The notes: generated from the sequence alone by a model not told the origin. Shown: positions 9,186 through 18,014, counted from the first letter of the stretch. The stretch: 64,000 nt of DNA from Bacteroidota bacterium (GCA_019637975.1 JAHBUR010000013.1:1-64000), one strand, 5' to 3'. A program made the numbers and translations.

Positions 9186-9645
9186 AGGGGATTAATCTGT
9201 ATGTTCTCTTTGCATAGTCCTCGTAACCGCTGAAGGCATTCCGCAACAGTTTCTCTTCGTAGTGGAGCTTCATTACCAGTACGGCCGCAAGACATATCCA
9301 CAACGAACATCTCAACCAACTGAAGTCATCGGCAACAAGCGCGCCCGCTCCGACTATCAGCGATGTGTACATCGGGTGGCGGATGAGTCTGTACGGTCCC
9401 CGGTCCGTCATCTCCGCGTGAGCGGGAACATCAGGCGTTATGTTGAACTTGCCCAATCTCAATATGCCGATTGCCCACACTCCCAATCCCCAAGCCCCCG
9501 CCTCGACGATCAGGAGAAAGGAATTGCGCGCTACAATATGTCCCGCGGCGGCAAATAACGCAATGCACAAAAGTTGCAGCGCGACGAGAAGATATGAACG
9601 GAACTTCGGAGGTGCATACATGTGGGAAGATAAAGAAAATTTCAT
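9175..9645 (-). CDS. Isoprenylcysteine methyltransferase-like membrane protein
   Basis: A 156-residue integral membrane protein with four to five hydrophobic helices. The C-terminal half holds the PEMT/ICMT-type signature: DRGPYRLIRHPMYTS (81-95) and the EEKLL motif (130-134) followed by YEDYAKRTYRLIPF. These residues bind S-adenosylmethionine in the ICMT fold. Bacterial members methylate small molecules or lipids at the membrane, or are of unknown substrate. It overlaps the DUF309 gene tail to tail by 11 bases. Confidence 0.85.
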   Translation of the reverse strand: MKFSLSSHMYAPPKFRSYLLVALQLLCIALFAAAGHIVARNSFLLIVEAGAWGLGVWAIGILRLGKFNITPDVPAHAEMTDRGPYRLIRHPMYTSLIVGAGALVADDFSWLRCSLWICLAAVLVMKLHYEEKLLRNAFSGYEDYAKRTYRLIPFMY

Positions 9646-9712
9646 CCTGACGGGGAAAACATTGCCGATTTTCGCTCACCTTCTGTTCAGCCCGGTGTTG
9701 TGAATCACCGCA

Positions 9713-9740
9713 TGAACAAATATATTTCATCACCTATAAT
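9713..9740 (+). promoter_or_regulatory. Possible sigma-70-type promoter of the OmpA gene
   Basis: A perfect -10 hexamer TATAAT (9735-9740) is preceded, 16 bases upstream, by TGAACA (9713-9718), a 4/6 match to TTGACA. Transcription would start near 9747, giving a leader of about 90 bases before the OmpA ATG at 9838. This is sequence inspection only; chance matches of this quality occur. Confidence 0.35.
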
Positions 9741-9837
9741 AGCATGGGAACGAAGCGGGGTAGGGCATGCTTCATTATTTCCGGGGAAGCTCTCGGGCAA
9801 CCCTTCTTGTATTGTAGCACAAGAGAATAGGGGCGCT

Positions 9838-11358
9838 ATGAAAAAAATGCTTTTGGTACTTCTGCTTGTTGTCGTCTCGAATGCCGGCTTAGCTCAGTTG
9901 AAGAGAATTCTTCCGCAACAAACCTTCAATCGTGACGGCCGCTTCTCGTTCGGCGTGCGTGGCGGCTCGAATCTGTGGATTAATGACTTTGAGAGAAGGC
10001 AGGTTTCGGGCGGCGGCGATGTGTTTGTGAGATATTCGTTCACGAATCTGTTCTCTCTCGGCGTTATGGGAGGTTATGACGTGCTGCAGGCGCGGCAACG
10101 CGACCTCGACCGTACGGGCAACACGCCGCTGCAATTTGACTATGTAGAGACCAAAGGTTTCTCCGCGGATCTTGTTGCGTGGTTTCATTTCATATCGGGA
10201 AGCTTTGTCACGCCGTACGCGTATATCGGCGGAGGCGTGTACCGGTACAAGCGCAAGGTCTCCGGTGATATCTTCTACCCTGACGACAAGAATTACACGA
10301 CGTATCATATTCCCGCCGGCTTCGGACTCGACGCGATGTTCTCGAAATATGTCGGCTTCACGCTCGATGTCGGCGTCCGGATTGTGGACGACCTCACTGA
10401 TGCGCTGAAACGGGATGTGGCGGATAAAACGGTGATTGCTCTTGATTGGTACCCGACGGCGAAAGCGGGGCTGATGTTCTTTCTCGGCAGCAGCAACTAC
10501 GACGATGATGACGCCGACGGTTTGACACTCGCCGAAGAAAGAAAGTTCGGCACAGACCCCGACAATCCCGATACGGACGGCGACGGTCTTCTCGACGGCG
10601 AGGAACTGAAGCTGTATATGACCGATCCCCGCAAAGCGGACAGCGATGGTGACGGAATTCGTGACGGCGACGAAATCCTCATCTACAAGACCAATCCCAA
10701 CAAGGCCGATACGGACGGCGACGGGCTGAGCGATGGAGACGAAATCTTCCGTCACAACACCGATCCGTTCAAGGTTGATTCGGATGGCGACGGGCTGAGC
10801 GATGGAGAGGAAGTTCTCAAGTACAAAACAGATCCGCTGAAAGCCGATACCGACGGCGACGGACTTCCCGACGCTGACGAGATTGCCCGCGGCACAAATC
10901 CACTGAATCCCGACACTGACGGAGGCGGAGTTGAAGACGGACTTGAAGTTGCCCGCGGCACCAATCCGCTTGAGCGTCATGACGATATACCGAAGCCTCC
11001 TCCGCCTCTCGAAGTCGGCAAGGCGATTATTTTAGAGGGCATCACATTCAGAACCGGCAAATCGGCGATCGAGCCCGAATCGGAGCCGACGTTGATGCGC
11101 GCATTCGCGACAATGAAAGACAATCCCGAAATTTCCGTCGAGATTCGCGGGTACACCGACAATACCGGCTCGGAATCGTTGAACTATACGCTTTCGCAGC
11201 GCCGCGCCGAAGCGGTTCGTTCGTGGCTGATCTTCAAGGGCATCGAGTCGTGGCGCATCACGTCACGCGGATTCGGCCCGAGCTTCCCGATCGGCGACAA
11301 CAGAACAGTGGAGGGAAGAGCCCGGAACAGGCGTATCGAATTCTTCCGCACGAAATAG
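9838..11358 (+). CDS. OmpA-family protein with thrombospondin type-3 (calcium) repeats
   Basis: Start chosen at ATG 9838 (MKKMLLVLLLVVVSNAG), which gives a clean signal peptide; 506 residues. Residues about 20-215 form a beta-rich outer-membrane domain (FSFGVRGGSNLWI, AYIGGGVYRYKRK). Residues 222-380 are a run of about seven 22-23-residue D-x-D-x-D-G-L repeats, the thrombospondin type-3 fold that binds Ca2+. A proline hinge (KPPPPLE) leads to an OmpA C-terminal domain (about 395-506) with the peptidoglycan-binding region IRGYTDNTGSESLNYTLSQR. The protein probably anchors the outer membrane to the cell wall through a calcium-stiffened stalk. A strong terminator follows. Confidence 0.93.
   Translation: MKKMLLVLLLVVVSNAGLAQLKRILPQQTFNRDGRFSFGVRGGSNLWINDFERRQVSGGGDVFVRYSFTNLFSLGVMGGYDVLQARQRDLDRTGNTPLQFDYVETKGFSADLVAWFHFISGSFVTPYAYIGGGVYRYKRKVSGDIFYPDDKNYTTYHIPAGFGLDAMFSKYVGFTLDVGVRIVDDLTDALKRDVADKTVIALDWYPTAKAGLMFFLGSSNYDDDDADGLTLAEERKFGTDPDNPDTDGDGLLDGEELKLYMTDPRKADSDGDGIRDGDEILIYKTNPNKADTDGDGLSDGDEIFRHNTDPFKVDSDGDGLSDGEEVLKYKTDPLKADTDGDGLPDADEIARGTNPLNPDTDGGGVEDGLEVARGTNPLERHDDIPKPPPPLEVGKAIILEGITFRTGKSAIEPESEPTLMRAFATMKDNPEISVEIRGYTDNTGSESLNYTLSQRRAEAVRSWLIFKGIESWRITSRGFGPSFPIGDNRTVEGRARNRRIEFFRTK
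10501..10980 (+). repeat. Tandem ~69-bp repeats encoding calcium-binding D-rich repeats
   Basis: Inside the OmpA gene about seven coding repeats of 66-69 bases follow each other, each encoding D(T/S)DGDG(L/I)-x-DG-(D/E)E and then a T-(D/N)-P turn. The middle copies are the most alike (GACGGGCTGAGCGATGGAGA recurs twice). The copies are similar enough for slippage or recombination to change the copy number between strains. Confidence 0.85.
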
Positions 11359-11376
11359 AAAACTCCACAACGCATT

Positions 11377-11417
11377 GAAAGGTGTCTTCATTCTGAGTGA
11401 AGGCACCTTTCTTTTTT
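11377..11417 (+). terminator. Rho-independent terminator after the OmpA gene
   Basis: GAAAGGTG (11377-11384) pairs with CACCTTTC (11404-11411), with an inner CTTCA/TGAAG stem, and is followed directly by TTTTTT. It lies 18 bases past the OmpA stop codon. Confidence 0.85.
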
Positions 11418-11490
11418 GAATCTGAAGTCGGCTCTTGCTATCTTCTATCAAACCTCTATCATCCCGCCACATTCAGAAAAAGGAAATTCC

Positions 11491-12951
11491 ATGGCAGATC
11501 CGATGCTTATCGCGAAAAGTGACAGCGAGCTGTTTCTTCTTCCAAAAATGGCAAACCGGCATGGACTGGTTGCGGGCGCAACGGGTACGGGAAAAACTGT
11601 AACGCTGCAAGTGATGGCTGAACGCTTCAGCCGTATCGGTGTTCCCGTCTTCATGGCGGATGTGAAGGGCGACCTTTCCGGTATCAGCCAGAAGGGCGGC
11701 GGGAATGCGAAAGTCGATGCGCGTATTCAACAATTGGGATTGGGGGAATTCGAATTCGAAGGCTCACCTGTGACGTTCTGGGATGTCTTCGGCGAGCAGG
11801 GTCATCCCGTCCGGGCGACGGTTTCGGAAATGGGGCCGTTGTTGTTCAGCAGACTTTTGAACCTGAACGAGACGCAGGCGGGTGTGCTCAATATGGTCTT
11901 CAAGATTGCCGATGATGAGGGGCTTCTTCTCCTCGATCTGAAGGACCTTCGCTCCATGCTGCAATATGTCGGCGATAACGCATCGCAGTTCAAGACGCGG
12001 TACGGAAATGTTTCGGCCGCAAGCATCGGAACGATTCAGCGCGGCCTTTTGCAGCTTGAGCAGCAAGGGGGGGAGAAGTTCTTCGGCGAACCGGCGCTTG
12101 ATCTCGACGACCTGATGCAAACAGACAGCAAGGGACGCGGCATGGTGAACATCCTCGCCGCCGACAAGCTGTTGCAATCGCCGATGATCTATGCGACGTT
12201 TCTGTTATGGCTTCTCTCGGAACTGTTTGAACGCTTGCCGGAAGTTGGTGATCTGGAAAAGCCGAAGCTTGTCTTTTTCTTCGATGAAGCCCACCTTCTG
12301 TTCGCTGACGCGCAGCCGACACTTCTTCAGAAGATCGAGCAAGTCGTCCGCCTCGTCCGTTCAAAAGGAGTGGGAGTATATTTCATTTCGCAGAATCCGC
12401 TTGACGTGCCCGACGTTGTTCTTGGCCAGCTCGGCAACCGCGTGCAGCATGCGTTGCGCGCTTTCACGCCGCGTGATCAGAAAGCGGTGAAATCGGCGGC
12501 ACAAACATTCCGGACAAATCCCGATCTGGAAGTCGAGAAGGCGATTACCGAGCTTGGTGTGGGGGAGGCGTTGGTATCATTTTTGGATGAGAAGGGAACG
12601 CCCGGCATTGTGCAGCGCGCACTCGTCTGTCCGCCGTACAGCCGTATCGGGCCGATTGATGCGGGCCAGCGACAGAGCATTATGGCCGGGTCCATCGTTG
12701 CCGGGCATTATGAGAAAGTGGTTGATCGTGAGTCCGCCTATGAGTTGCTCACATCACGCGTCGAGCAGGAGAAGGTGCAGGCGATCGCGCAACGGCAAGC
12801 TGCCGCAAAGGAGAAACCGCGCGGCCGCCAACCCGACAGCATGTTGGAATCCGTTGCAAAGAGCACGCTGCGCGCCATGGGAAGTTCGGCAGGACGCCAG
12901 TTAATGCGCGGAATTCTCGGCGGATTGATGGGGGGATCGAAGCGGCGTTGA
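11491..12951 (+). CDS. HerA-like ATPase, DUF853 family
   Basis: Translation starts at ATG 11491, preceded by AAAAAGGA at good spacing; 486 residues. It has a P-loop GATGTGKT (residues 29-36), a Walker B segment [12 protein letters not shown] in mid-protein, and the C-terminal HerA/FtsK-like features [19 protein letters not shown] and [12 protein letters not shown]. This is the DUF853 (HerA-CTD) family of hexameric ATPases related to DNA translocases. No NurA-type nuclease is encoded next to it, so it is a stand-alone member; function unproven. The C-terminus is basic ([10 protein letters not shown]). It is convergent with the PPK2 gene. Confidence 0.9.
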   Translation: MADPMLIAKSDSELFLLPKMANRHGLVAGATGTGKTVTLQVMAERFSRIGVPVFMADVKGDLSGISQKGGGNAKVDARIQQLGLGEFEFEGSPVTFWDVFGEQGHPVRATVSEMGPLLFSRLLNLNETQAGVLNMVFKIADDEGLLLLDLKDLRSMLQYVGDNASQFKTRYGNVSAASIGTIQRGLLQLEQQGGEKFFGEPALDLDDLMQTDSKGRGMVNILAADKLLQSPMIYATFLLWLLSELFERLPEVGDLEKPKLVFFFDEAHLLFADAQPTLLQKIEQVVRLVRSKGVGVYFISQNPLDVPDVVLGQLGNRVQHALRAFTPRDQKAVKSAAQTFRTNPDLEVEKAITELGVGEALVSFLDEKGTPGIVQRALVCPPYSRIGPIDAGQRQSIMAGSIVAGHYEKVVDRESAYELLTSRVEQEKVQAIAQRQAAAKEKPRGRQPDSMLESVAKSTLRAMGSSAGRQLMRGILGGLMGGSKRR

Positions 12952-12960
12952 GGTTTTCAA

Positions 12961-13005
12961 ACACACGGAGACTCCGAAGTGTACAAAGAATCTCCGTTTC
13001 TCAGT
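12961..13005. repeat. Intergenic repeat element, copy A
   Basis: Between the DUF853 and PPK2 stops lies ACGGAGA (12965-12971) inverted against TCTCCGT (12991-12997), with CGAAGTGTACAAAG in the loop. The wording resembles copies B-D elsewhere in the window (cacgaag / ctttgtg / ctctgtg). It may double as a weak bidirectional terminator; there is no T-tract. Confidence 0.45.
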
Positions 13006-13019
13006 GGCGTTCTTGGAAG

Positions 13020-13883
13020 CTATTCGCTTTCCAACATTTCCTTTGCGTTCTGCAGTTCCGCCTGGTGTGCTTCGCTGACTTCGGGAAACTCCATGTCGAG
13101 TGATTCGAGTTTTGACGCGATGATATCAGCGACGGCGGCTCGCGTGAACCACTTGCGGTCGGCGGGAATGACGTGCCACGGCGCCCATTTCGTGCTGGTG
13201 TGATTCAGCATCTCTTCGTAGGCGTGCATATAGTCGTCCCAGCGGGCACGCTCCTTCACATCGCCGAACGAAAACTTCCAGTTCTTCTCGGGCCTTTCAA
13301 TCCGTTCGAGAAAGCGTTCCTTCTGTTCCTTTCTTGATACATTCAAAAAGAACTTCAGAATCACAGTGCCGCTTCGTGTGAGATAGCGTTCGAAGTTGTT
13401 GATATCTTCGAAGCGATGCTGCCAGATGTCTTCGTTGCGCTCTTCATCGGGGATGTTCTGATTGTTGAGAATCTCCGGATGCACGCGCACGATCAGGACT
13501 TCTTCGTAGTACGATCGGTTGAAGATGCCGATACGCCCGCGTTCAGGCAGAGCTTTCGTTGTACGCCACATGAAGTCGTGATCCAACTCCTCCTGCGACG
13601 GTGCTTTGAAGCTGAATACCTGACACCCCTGCGGATTCACGCCGCTCATGACATGCTTGATGACGCCATCCTTTCCCGCCGCATCCATCGCCTGAAAAAT
13701 CAGCAACAGCGCGTACCGATCGTGCGCGTAGAGAACTTCCTGCAACTTTGCAAGTCGTTCGATATCCTTTTCGAGCTTCTCCTTCGCTTCGTTCTTGGAT
13801 GTGAAATCGCCGGTGTAAGCAGGATCATAATCTTTGAGGGCGATCTTCTTTCCGGGCGGGACGATGAGGTTGTCGTGGTTCAT
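13020..13883 (-). CDS. ppk2: Polyphosphate kinase 2 family protein (PPK2)
   Basis: ATG 13883 is preceded by AAGGAGAC, fixing the start; 287 residues. PPK2 features are clear: Walker A-like FQAMDAAGKDGVIKHV (63-78), SGVNPQGCQVFSFKAP (80-95), HDFMWRTTKALPERGRIGIF and the lid motif FNRSYYEEVLIVRVHP (121-136). PPK2 enzymes move phosphate between polyphosphate and nucleotides; single-domain forms of this kind often phosphorylate AMP or ADP with polyphosphate. The exact nucleotide preference cannot be read. The protein is cytoplasmic and stands alone on the minus strand, between the convergent DUF853 gene and a repeat-filled intergenic region. Confidence 0.93.
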   Translation of the reverse strand: MNHDNLIVPPGKKIALKDYDPAYTGDFTSKNEAKEKLEKDIERLAKLQEVLYAHDRYALLLIFQAMDAAGKDGVIKHVMSGVNPQGCQVFSFKAPSQEELDHDFMWRTTKALPERGRIGIFNRSYYEEVLIVRVHPEILNNQNIPDEERNEDIWQHRFEDINNFERYLTRSGTVILKFFLNVSRKEQKERFLERIERPEKNWKFSFGDVKERARWDDYMHAYEEMLNHTSTKWAPWHVIPADRKWFTRAAVADIIASKLESLDMEFPEVSEAHQAELQNAKEMLESE

Positions 13884-13910
13884 GATGTCTCCTTGATTGA
13901 ACAAGTGGAA

Positions 13911-14032
13911 AAGATTTCAACACGAAGGCGCAAAGGACTCGAAGATTCACGAAGTGTTCTTTTCTCTTTGTGAACCTTTGTGCTCTTTGTGTCTTTTGCC
14001 GAAGGCATTCCTTCGGAAGTGTTGAATCTCTT
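13911..14032. repeat. Intergenic inverted-repeat element, copy B
   Basis: The 160-base gap between PPK2 and the thioredoxin-like gene is bounded by AGATTTCAACAC (13912-13923) and GTGTTGAATCT (14019-14029), an imperfect inverted pair. Inside are cacgaaggcgcaaagg and, further right, ctttgtgctctttgtgtc, complementary in style, plus a perfect 7-bp hairpin CCGAAGG-CATT-CCTTCGG (13999-14016). It looks like a palindromic intergenic element that could fold into a long hairpin. Copies A, C and D share its vocabulary. Confidence 0.55.
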
Positions 14033-14043
14033 ATCCAAGCCTA

Positions 14044-14628
14044 CTAAACACAGAAATACACCGGCTCGTTTCCCTTCTTCCACTTGATGTTACACCCGAT
14101 GCTCGGAATTTGATTCGGGTTCGCCGACTTGCCGTCGAGAACGGCGTCGAGGGCGGCGCGTACGTCTCTGCCCGTAACGGGGATGTCGTTCTTCGGTCTG
14201 CTGTCATCGAGCTGGCCGCGGTACACCAACCTTCTCGATGCATCGAACAGATAAAACTCCGGCGTGCAGGCGGCGTTGTACGCCTTGGCGACTTCCTGAC
14301 TTTCGTCAAAACAGAACGGGAATGTGAAGCCGAGTTCCTTCGCCATCTCCGCCGAGCTTTCCGCGGAATCGTCCGGATACTGCACGGCATCGTTCGATGT
14401 TATTGCCACGATGCCGACGCTCTTGTTCGCATAGTCCCTGCCGATGCGTGCAATCTCGTCCTGTATGTGCTTCACATACGGACAATGTCTGCAGATGAAC
14501 ATCGCGAGCAGAGCGTTCTTGTCTTTGAAAGTTTCGAGCGAGATTGTTTTTCCGCTGACGACATCCGGCAGACTGAATGCCGGTACCGGCGTGCCGAGGG
14601 GAAGCATTGTGGAAAGGGTGCTGGCCAT
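14044..14628 (-). CDS. Thioredoxin-family protein (peroxiredoxin/ResA-like)
   Basis: Start at ATG 14628, eight bases after AAAGGAAG; 194 residues. An AhpC/TSA-type opening (GTPVPAFSLPDVVSGKT) leads to the redox motif CRHC (C46-x-x-C49) in FICRHCPYVKHIQ. ITSNDAVQYPDD and CTPEFYLFD with the cis-proline (P after T) complete the thioredoxin fold. No signal peptide is present, so a cytoplasmic thiol oxidoreductase is likely. Proteins with this C-x-H-C-P active site are widespread and mostly uncharacterised. It is 22 bases downstream of the DinB gene and likely in the same transcript. Confidence 0.88.
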   Translation of the reverse strand: MASTLSTMLPLGTPVPAFSLPDVVSGKTISLETFKDKNALLAMFICRHCPYVKHIQDEIARIGRDYANKSVGIVAITSNDAVQYPDDSAESSAEMAKELGFTFPFCFDESQEVAKAYNAACTPEFYLFDASRRLVYRGQLDDSRPKNDIPVTGRDVRAALDAVLDGKSANPNQIPSIGCNIKWKKGNEPVYFCV

Positions 14629-14677
14629 GAGAGTTCTTCCTTTGGAGTTCGTCATTCAACCCGTTGTTGTGGCCCGG

Positions 14678-15202
14678 TTACAGGTACTTCGTTTGCAAGA
14701 TATTCCTATGATGCACCTCGTGCCCTGCAATAATATACGCAAGCGCCCGGACGGAAACTTCGGCGTTGCTTGCAGTGCCACTCCTGAGCCAAGCCTCATC
14801 ACTGAGATGCTTGAACAATGCTGTCGTTGCCTGCCGGACATGCGAGAACTCCTCTGAAAGCTCGGCAAGCGGACATGCATCGTAGTTGCCGAACTGGATG
14901 TACGGCTCTTGCTCAAATCCCGGAAGCGGAGTCTTATCGTTGCGGGAAATGCGCAACGCCCTGTAGGAAAACACTCGCTCGGAATCAATCACATGTCCAA
15001 GGAGTTCCCTGATACTCCATTTGCCCGGCGCATAGCGGAATTGCTCCTGCGATTGCGGGATGCCGCGCAGCAGCCGAAGAGTCTCATCCTTCTGACGGTT
15101 GAGCGTTGCGAGAATGTCTTCCTTTGGAACGAGAGAGACGTACGTCCGGTAGTAGGGGGCGTATTCAGTTGGTTCGGGATAGCGGGTTGCATCTGCAGCC
15201 AT
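14678..15202 (-). CDS. DinB family protein
   Basis: A 174-residue protein of the DinB/YfiT four-helix fold: WSIRELLGHVIDSERVFSYR carries the first metal-site histidine and GHEVHHRNIL near the C-terminus carries the others. Members bind a divalent metal and include thiol transferases (bacillithiol, mycothiol); many lack a known substrate. The neighbouring thioredoxin-like gene would fit a thiol-related role, but this is inference. It is the first gene of a likely two-gene operon on the minus strand. Confidence 0.88.
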   Translation of the reverse strand: MAADATRYPEPTEYAPYYRTYVSLVPKEDILATLNRQKDETLRLLRGIPQSQEQFRYAPGKWSIRELLGHVIDSERVFSYRALRISRNDKTPLPGFEQEPYIQFGNYDACPLAELSEEFSHVRQATTALFKHLSDEAWLRSGTASNAEVSVRALAYIIAGHEVHHRNILQTKYL

Positions 15203-15267
15203 GGTTTTTCTAATCCTATTTGTAAGAGAATCTCTGTGTCTTTGTGCCTCTGTGGCTCATTACATTT
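15203..15267. repeat. Intergenic repeat element, copy C
   Basis: The spacer between DinB and DUF3037 contains gaatctctgtgtctttgtgc followed by ctctgtggctcatt, the same word set as elements B and D. Only one arm of the putative inverted repeat is recognisable here. Confidence 0.4.
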
Positions 15268-15651
15268 CTATCTCACTAAAGTTACCAGCAAATGCGTGAG
15301 CGTCTCTTCAGCATTCCCGCACAATCCCGTATGAACCGGTGACGTTTGCACAATCGTGCTGCGGGGCGCAGTGAGCCAGCGAAACCGCTCGCCTGGCGGA
15401 AGTTTGCCGATTGCCCCAGCCTGTTCGCCTCCGGCGCAAACCTGCTCAAATGCGCGAAGCTGTTCCTTGATTGCGCCAATATCTACTGCCTCGCTGAACG
15501 CACGCAATTTCTCTTCGTTCAGCTCGTATGCGATGCGCAGGAATTCCTGTGCCGGACAGAAAAGAAGAATGCCCGCGTTGAGGAATTCCTCCCGCTCGAC
15601 CCGCGGCACAATGCGGATGATGGCGTATTCAAACAGATCGTTCGCGGGCAC
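15268..15651 (-). CDS. DUF3037 domain protein
   Basis: This 127-residue protein fits DUF3037: FEYAIIRIVPRVEREEFLNA at the start, GILLFCPAQEFL, and FRWLTAPRSTIVQTSPVHTG in the C-terminal half. The family has no established biochemical role. Its start lies inside the last codons of the HipA-family kinase gene (23-base overlap), so the two are translated together. DUF3037 and HipA-like genes occur as neighbours in many bacteria, which suggests that they act together. Confidence 0.88.
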   Translation of the reverse strand: MPANDLFEYAIIRIVPRVEREEFLNAGILLFCPAQEFLRIAYELNEEKLRAFSEAVDIGAIKEQLRAFEQVCAGGEQAGAIGKLPPGERFRWLTAPRSTIVQTSPVHTGLCGNAEETLTHLLVTLVR

Positions 15652-16438
15652 GGCGTGCCTCCTCGAGAAAAATGTTTGATGATCGTAATCGTTCCGTCAG
15701 AAATGCAGTGTAGAGCCGCCGCAAATCTTCAGCAGAGAACTCCGTACCAACAGCAGCCCCGGTCAACCATTCGTCGGGAATCAGCCGCACAATTTCCGAA
15801 AGGCGTTCGTGAGGGAGGCTTGCCCTCATCTCTTCATCGACGGCTGCAAGCTCATGAGCTTCGTTGAGAAGGATATGATCCTTCACCTGTTCAAACGGAC
15901 GGCGGCTTACAGCTTCTACCGAGTTCCAGTTCTGCGGGACGTGATGGAAGTAGAGCGATGCCCCGTGATCAATAAGCCAGATGTTCTTGTGCCACACAAG
16001 CAAGTTGGCGTTGCGCGGTGTTCTGTCAACGTTAGTCAGATAAATGTCCAACCACACAATCTGCGAAGCGAGACGGCTTTCCACAGCTGTTACAACGGGG
16101 TTGAATGCTACCGCCCCGGGCAGATAGTCTATTGCGAGATTCAGCCCGGCGCTCGCGCGCAGCAAGTCCTGAATCTCCGGGTCAGGCTCAAGACGGCTCA
16201 GTTCGACATCGAGTGTCGCAAAAACAATCTCCGGAACGCGAAGCCCGAGCGTGCGTGCAATTTCCCCGGCAATGAGTTCGGCAATCAGGGCCTTGACACC
16301 CTGTCCGGCGCCGCGAAACTTCAGCACATACAGCCCGTCGTCATCCGCTTCGACGATGGCGGGCAGAGAACTCCCTTCGCGCAACGGCGTAACGTAGCGC
16401 GTAACGTTGACGGTTCGGATTGTCGGGGGATGGGGCAC
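15629..16438 (-). CDS. HipA-family kinase
   Basis: The open frame extends to 16576 but would overlap the upstream gene; the conserved family start (RTVNVTRYVTPLREG) is close to GTG 16438, used here without a strong ribosome-binding site (269 residues). Kinase features are LYVLKFRGAGQGVKALIAE (nucleotide-binding region), a catalytic-loop-like NVDRTPRNANLL and a metal-binding LIDHGASLYFHH. This is the short HipA-like branch that lacks a HipB antitoxin, so a toxin role should not be assumed. It is followed by DUF3037 with a 23-base overlap and preceded by a methyltransferase gene ending 53 bases upstream. Confidence 0.82.
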   Translation of the reverse strand: MPHPPTIRTVNVTRYVTPLREGSSLPAIVEADDDGLYVLKFRGAGQGVKALIAELIAGEIARTLGLRVPEIVFATLDVELSRLEPDPEIQDLLRASAGLNLAIDYLPGAVAFNPVVTAVESRLASQIVWLDIYLTNVDRTPRNANLLVWHKNIWLIDHGASLYFHHVPQNWNSVEAVSRRPFEQVKDHILLNEAHELAAVDEEMRASLPHERLSEIVRLIPDEWLTGAAVGTEFSAEDLRRLYTAFLTERLRSSNIFLEEARRARERSV

Positions 16439-16491
16439 GGGAATTCTTGAAGTTGATGGAATAATATACTCCGCGTTGGCACGAGTAGCAA

Positions 16492-17385
16492 TCAGAGGAT
16501 GGATGCAATCCGTCTGATATACTCCGGCGTCGTACCGCAACATCCGCCGATGACGGATGCCCCGAGATTTCGCCATTCGAGCGCAAACCGGGCGTATTCC
16601 TTCTCATCAACATCGCGAGCCATTGCCCCCTCACGAACCTCAGGCTTACCGATGTTGCCATAGACTGCGAAGGGGATTGGTGATTGGAGATTACCGATTA
16701 CGGATTTCAGTTGATGGATGAGCGGTGTAAGATAACGCGGCGAAATGCAGTTCAGCGAAAACATCGTCGGTTGAAGTTCAGCAATTGCTTTGATTGCATC
16801 GGTTAGTTGCTCGCCGCCGTAAAGTGTTCCATCCTTCTTGCATGTGAAGCTGACTACCACTTCCTTGCCCGTTGCCTTTGCCGCTTTGCATGCTGCGTAC
16901 GCTTCGCGAATTGTCGTCATCGTCTCGACCAGAAAGAAATCAACGCCGAGTTCTGCAAGACGTCCGGCAAGCTCTGTGTGTTCCGCCAGCAGATCGTTTT
17001 CGTTCGGGACCAACTCCGGATGGTAACAATCCTCAACAGGCGCAATGCAACCTGCAATCAGAATCTCACGATCGGGGAATGTGTCTCGCGCTTGCCGTGC
17101 AAGTTGCACCGCCTTTGTCGTCAGTTCAAGTGAATGATCGGGAAGATTGGCGTTCTTGAACACGCGTTGGTTGGTTCGGAAGGTGTTCGTGACGATAATG
17201 TCAGCGCCCGCTTGGATATAATCCTTATGAATCTGCAACCCCACTTCGGGATGATGTACCAACGCATTGGCAGACCACAACGGCAACCCGATATCGATGC
17301 CGCGACGCTCAAGCTCTGTCCCCATCGCGCCGCTGAGAATCAACGGCGATTTCTTTGCCAACATTTCTGTCAATATCCGGCGCAT
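16492..17385 (-). CDS. Homocysteine S-methyltransferase family protein
   Basis: A 297-residue, single-domain enzyme of the zinc-dependent Hcy-binding (S-methyl_trans) family. SGAMGTELERRG opens the barrel, and the three zinc ligands are C213 (SLNCISP) and the C282-C283 pair (GGCCGTTP). It would methylate homocysteine or a related thiol from a methyl donor such as S-methylmethionine or a methylated corrinoid; without a cobalamin domain it cannot be full MetH, although it could be the first module of a split one. Its ATG overlaps the DUF4230 stop by one base (TAATG), indicating translational coupling. Confidence 0.88.
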   Translation of the reverse strand: MRRILTEMLAKKSPLILSGAMGTELERRGIDIGLPLWSANALVHHPEVGLQIHKDYIQAGADIIVTNTFRTNQRVFKNANLPDHSLELTTKAVQLARQARDTFPDREILIAGCIAPVEDCYHPELVPNENDLLAEHTELAGRLAELGVDFFLVETMTTIREAYAACKAAKATGKEVVVSFTCKKDGTLYGGEQLTDAIKAIAELQPTMFSLNCISPRYLTPLIHQLKSVIGNLQSPIPFAVYGNIGKPEVREGAMARDVDEKEYARFALEWRNLGASVIGGCCGTTPEYIRRIASIL

Positions 17386-18014
17386 TACTCCTGCCAGGGA
17401 TATTTGAATTCCACCATTGCGCCGTTCCGCTCCACAATCTCCTTGATGCGCTGCTCAATGGTCGAGCGGGCTTCGGCAAGCATGCCGGAGTTCTGCGCTT
17501 TTTCGCGGGCAATGCGATGAAGTTCTTGCACCGCCGTTTCCCTGTCGGCGTCGGAGATTCTGTTCCACCAACCATTTTCATCAAGAATGATTTTGTAGGA
17601 ATTCATCTCAACCGACAGAAGTTTTGGTGCGGGCATGTCGGCATCGACTCTCAACGGATACTTTCGGATGGTGATGGTGAAAGGCTCGTGCAAGTCAAAT
17701 CCGGCTTTTGCCGTGAATGTTCCGCGCAGCGCAATCGTCTTCGTGCTTCCTAACCATTGATGCGACCATGAATACTCCACCATCATATCCCGTGCGACCG
17801 TCGCAATTTCAAGAATCGGCGTGTTTTGTTCGATGACGACGGTTTCGTTGATTTGAACTCTCGGCGTGAAGTTGAATGCTTCCTTGATGCCGTTGGCCAC
17901 ATTGGTCGCAAGATCTGTCGGGATTCTTACAAACACAATGTAAGCGGCTATCGCTGCGAGCAGCAATCCGATTCCGCCCGCTATCATCAGCTTCGAGTGT
18001 TTTGAGTTCATCAT
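17385..18014 (-). CDS. DUF4230 membrane-anchored protein
   Basis: Start placed at ATG 18014 or the adjacent ATG 18011 (MMNSKHSKLMIAGG); the frame runs further upstream without support. One N-terminal transmembrane segment (IGLLLAAIAAYIVFV) precedes an extracytoplasmic domain resembling DUF4230: VVIEQNTPILEIATVARDM, ALRGTFTAKAGFDL and KLLSVEMNSYKIILDENGWW. The C-terminal part is helical and charged (EKAQNSGMLAEARSTIEQRI). The function of DUF4230 is unknown to me. It is coupled to the homocysteine methyltransferase gene by a one-base overlap and follows the subtilisin terminator. Confidence 0.75.
   Translation of the reverse strand: MMNSKHSKLMIAGGIGLLLAAIAAYIVFVRIPTDLATNVANGIKEAFNFTPRVQINETVVIEQNTPILEIATVARDMMVEYSWSHQWLGSTKTIALRGTFTAKAGFDLHEPFTITIRKYPLRVDADMPAPKLLSVEMNSYKIILDENGWWNRISDADRETAVQELHRIAREKAQNSGMLAEARSTIEQRIKEIVERNGAMVEFKYPWQE

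Noticed and set aside
10501..10980. Regular ~69-base repeats that might look like a CRISPR or satellite array
   Set aside because: They are in frame within the OmpA gene and encode standard calcium-binding thrombospondin type-3 repeats.
9889..10980. Antisense open frame of 363 codons across the OmpA gene
   Set aside because: Repetitive Val/Ile/Arg sequence mirrors the D-rich repeats. No start signal or family match.
15629..16438. HipA-like gene as a classical HipBA persistence toxin
   Set aside because: There is no HipB-type DNA-binding antitoxin next to it, and the short kinase belongs to a different branch.
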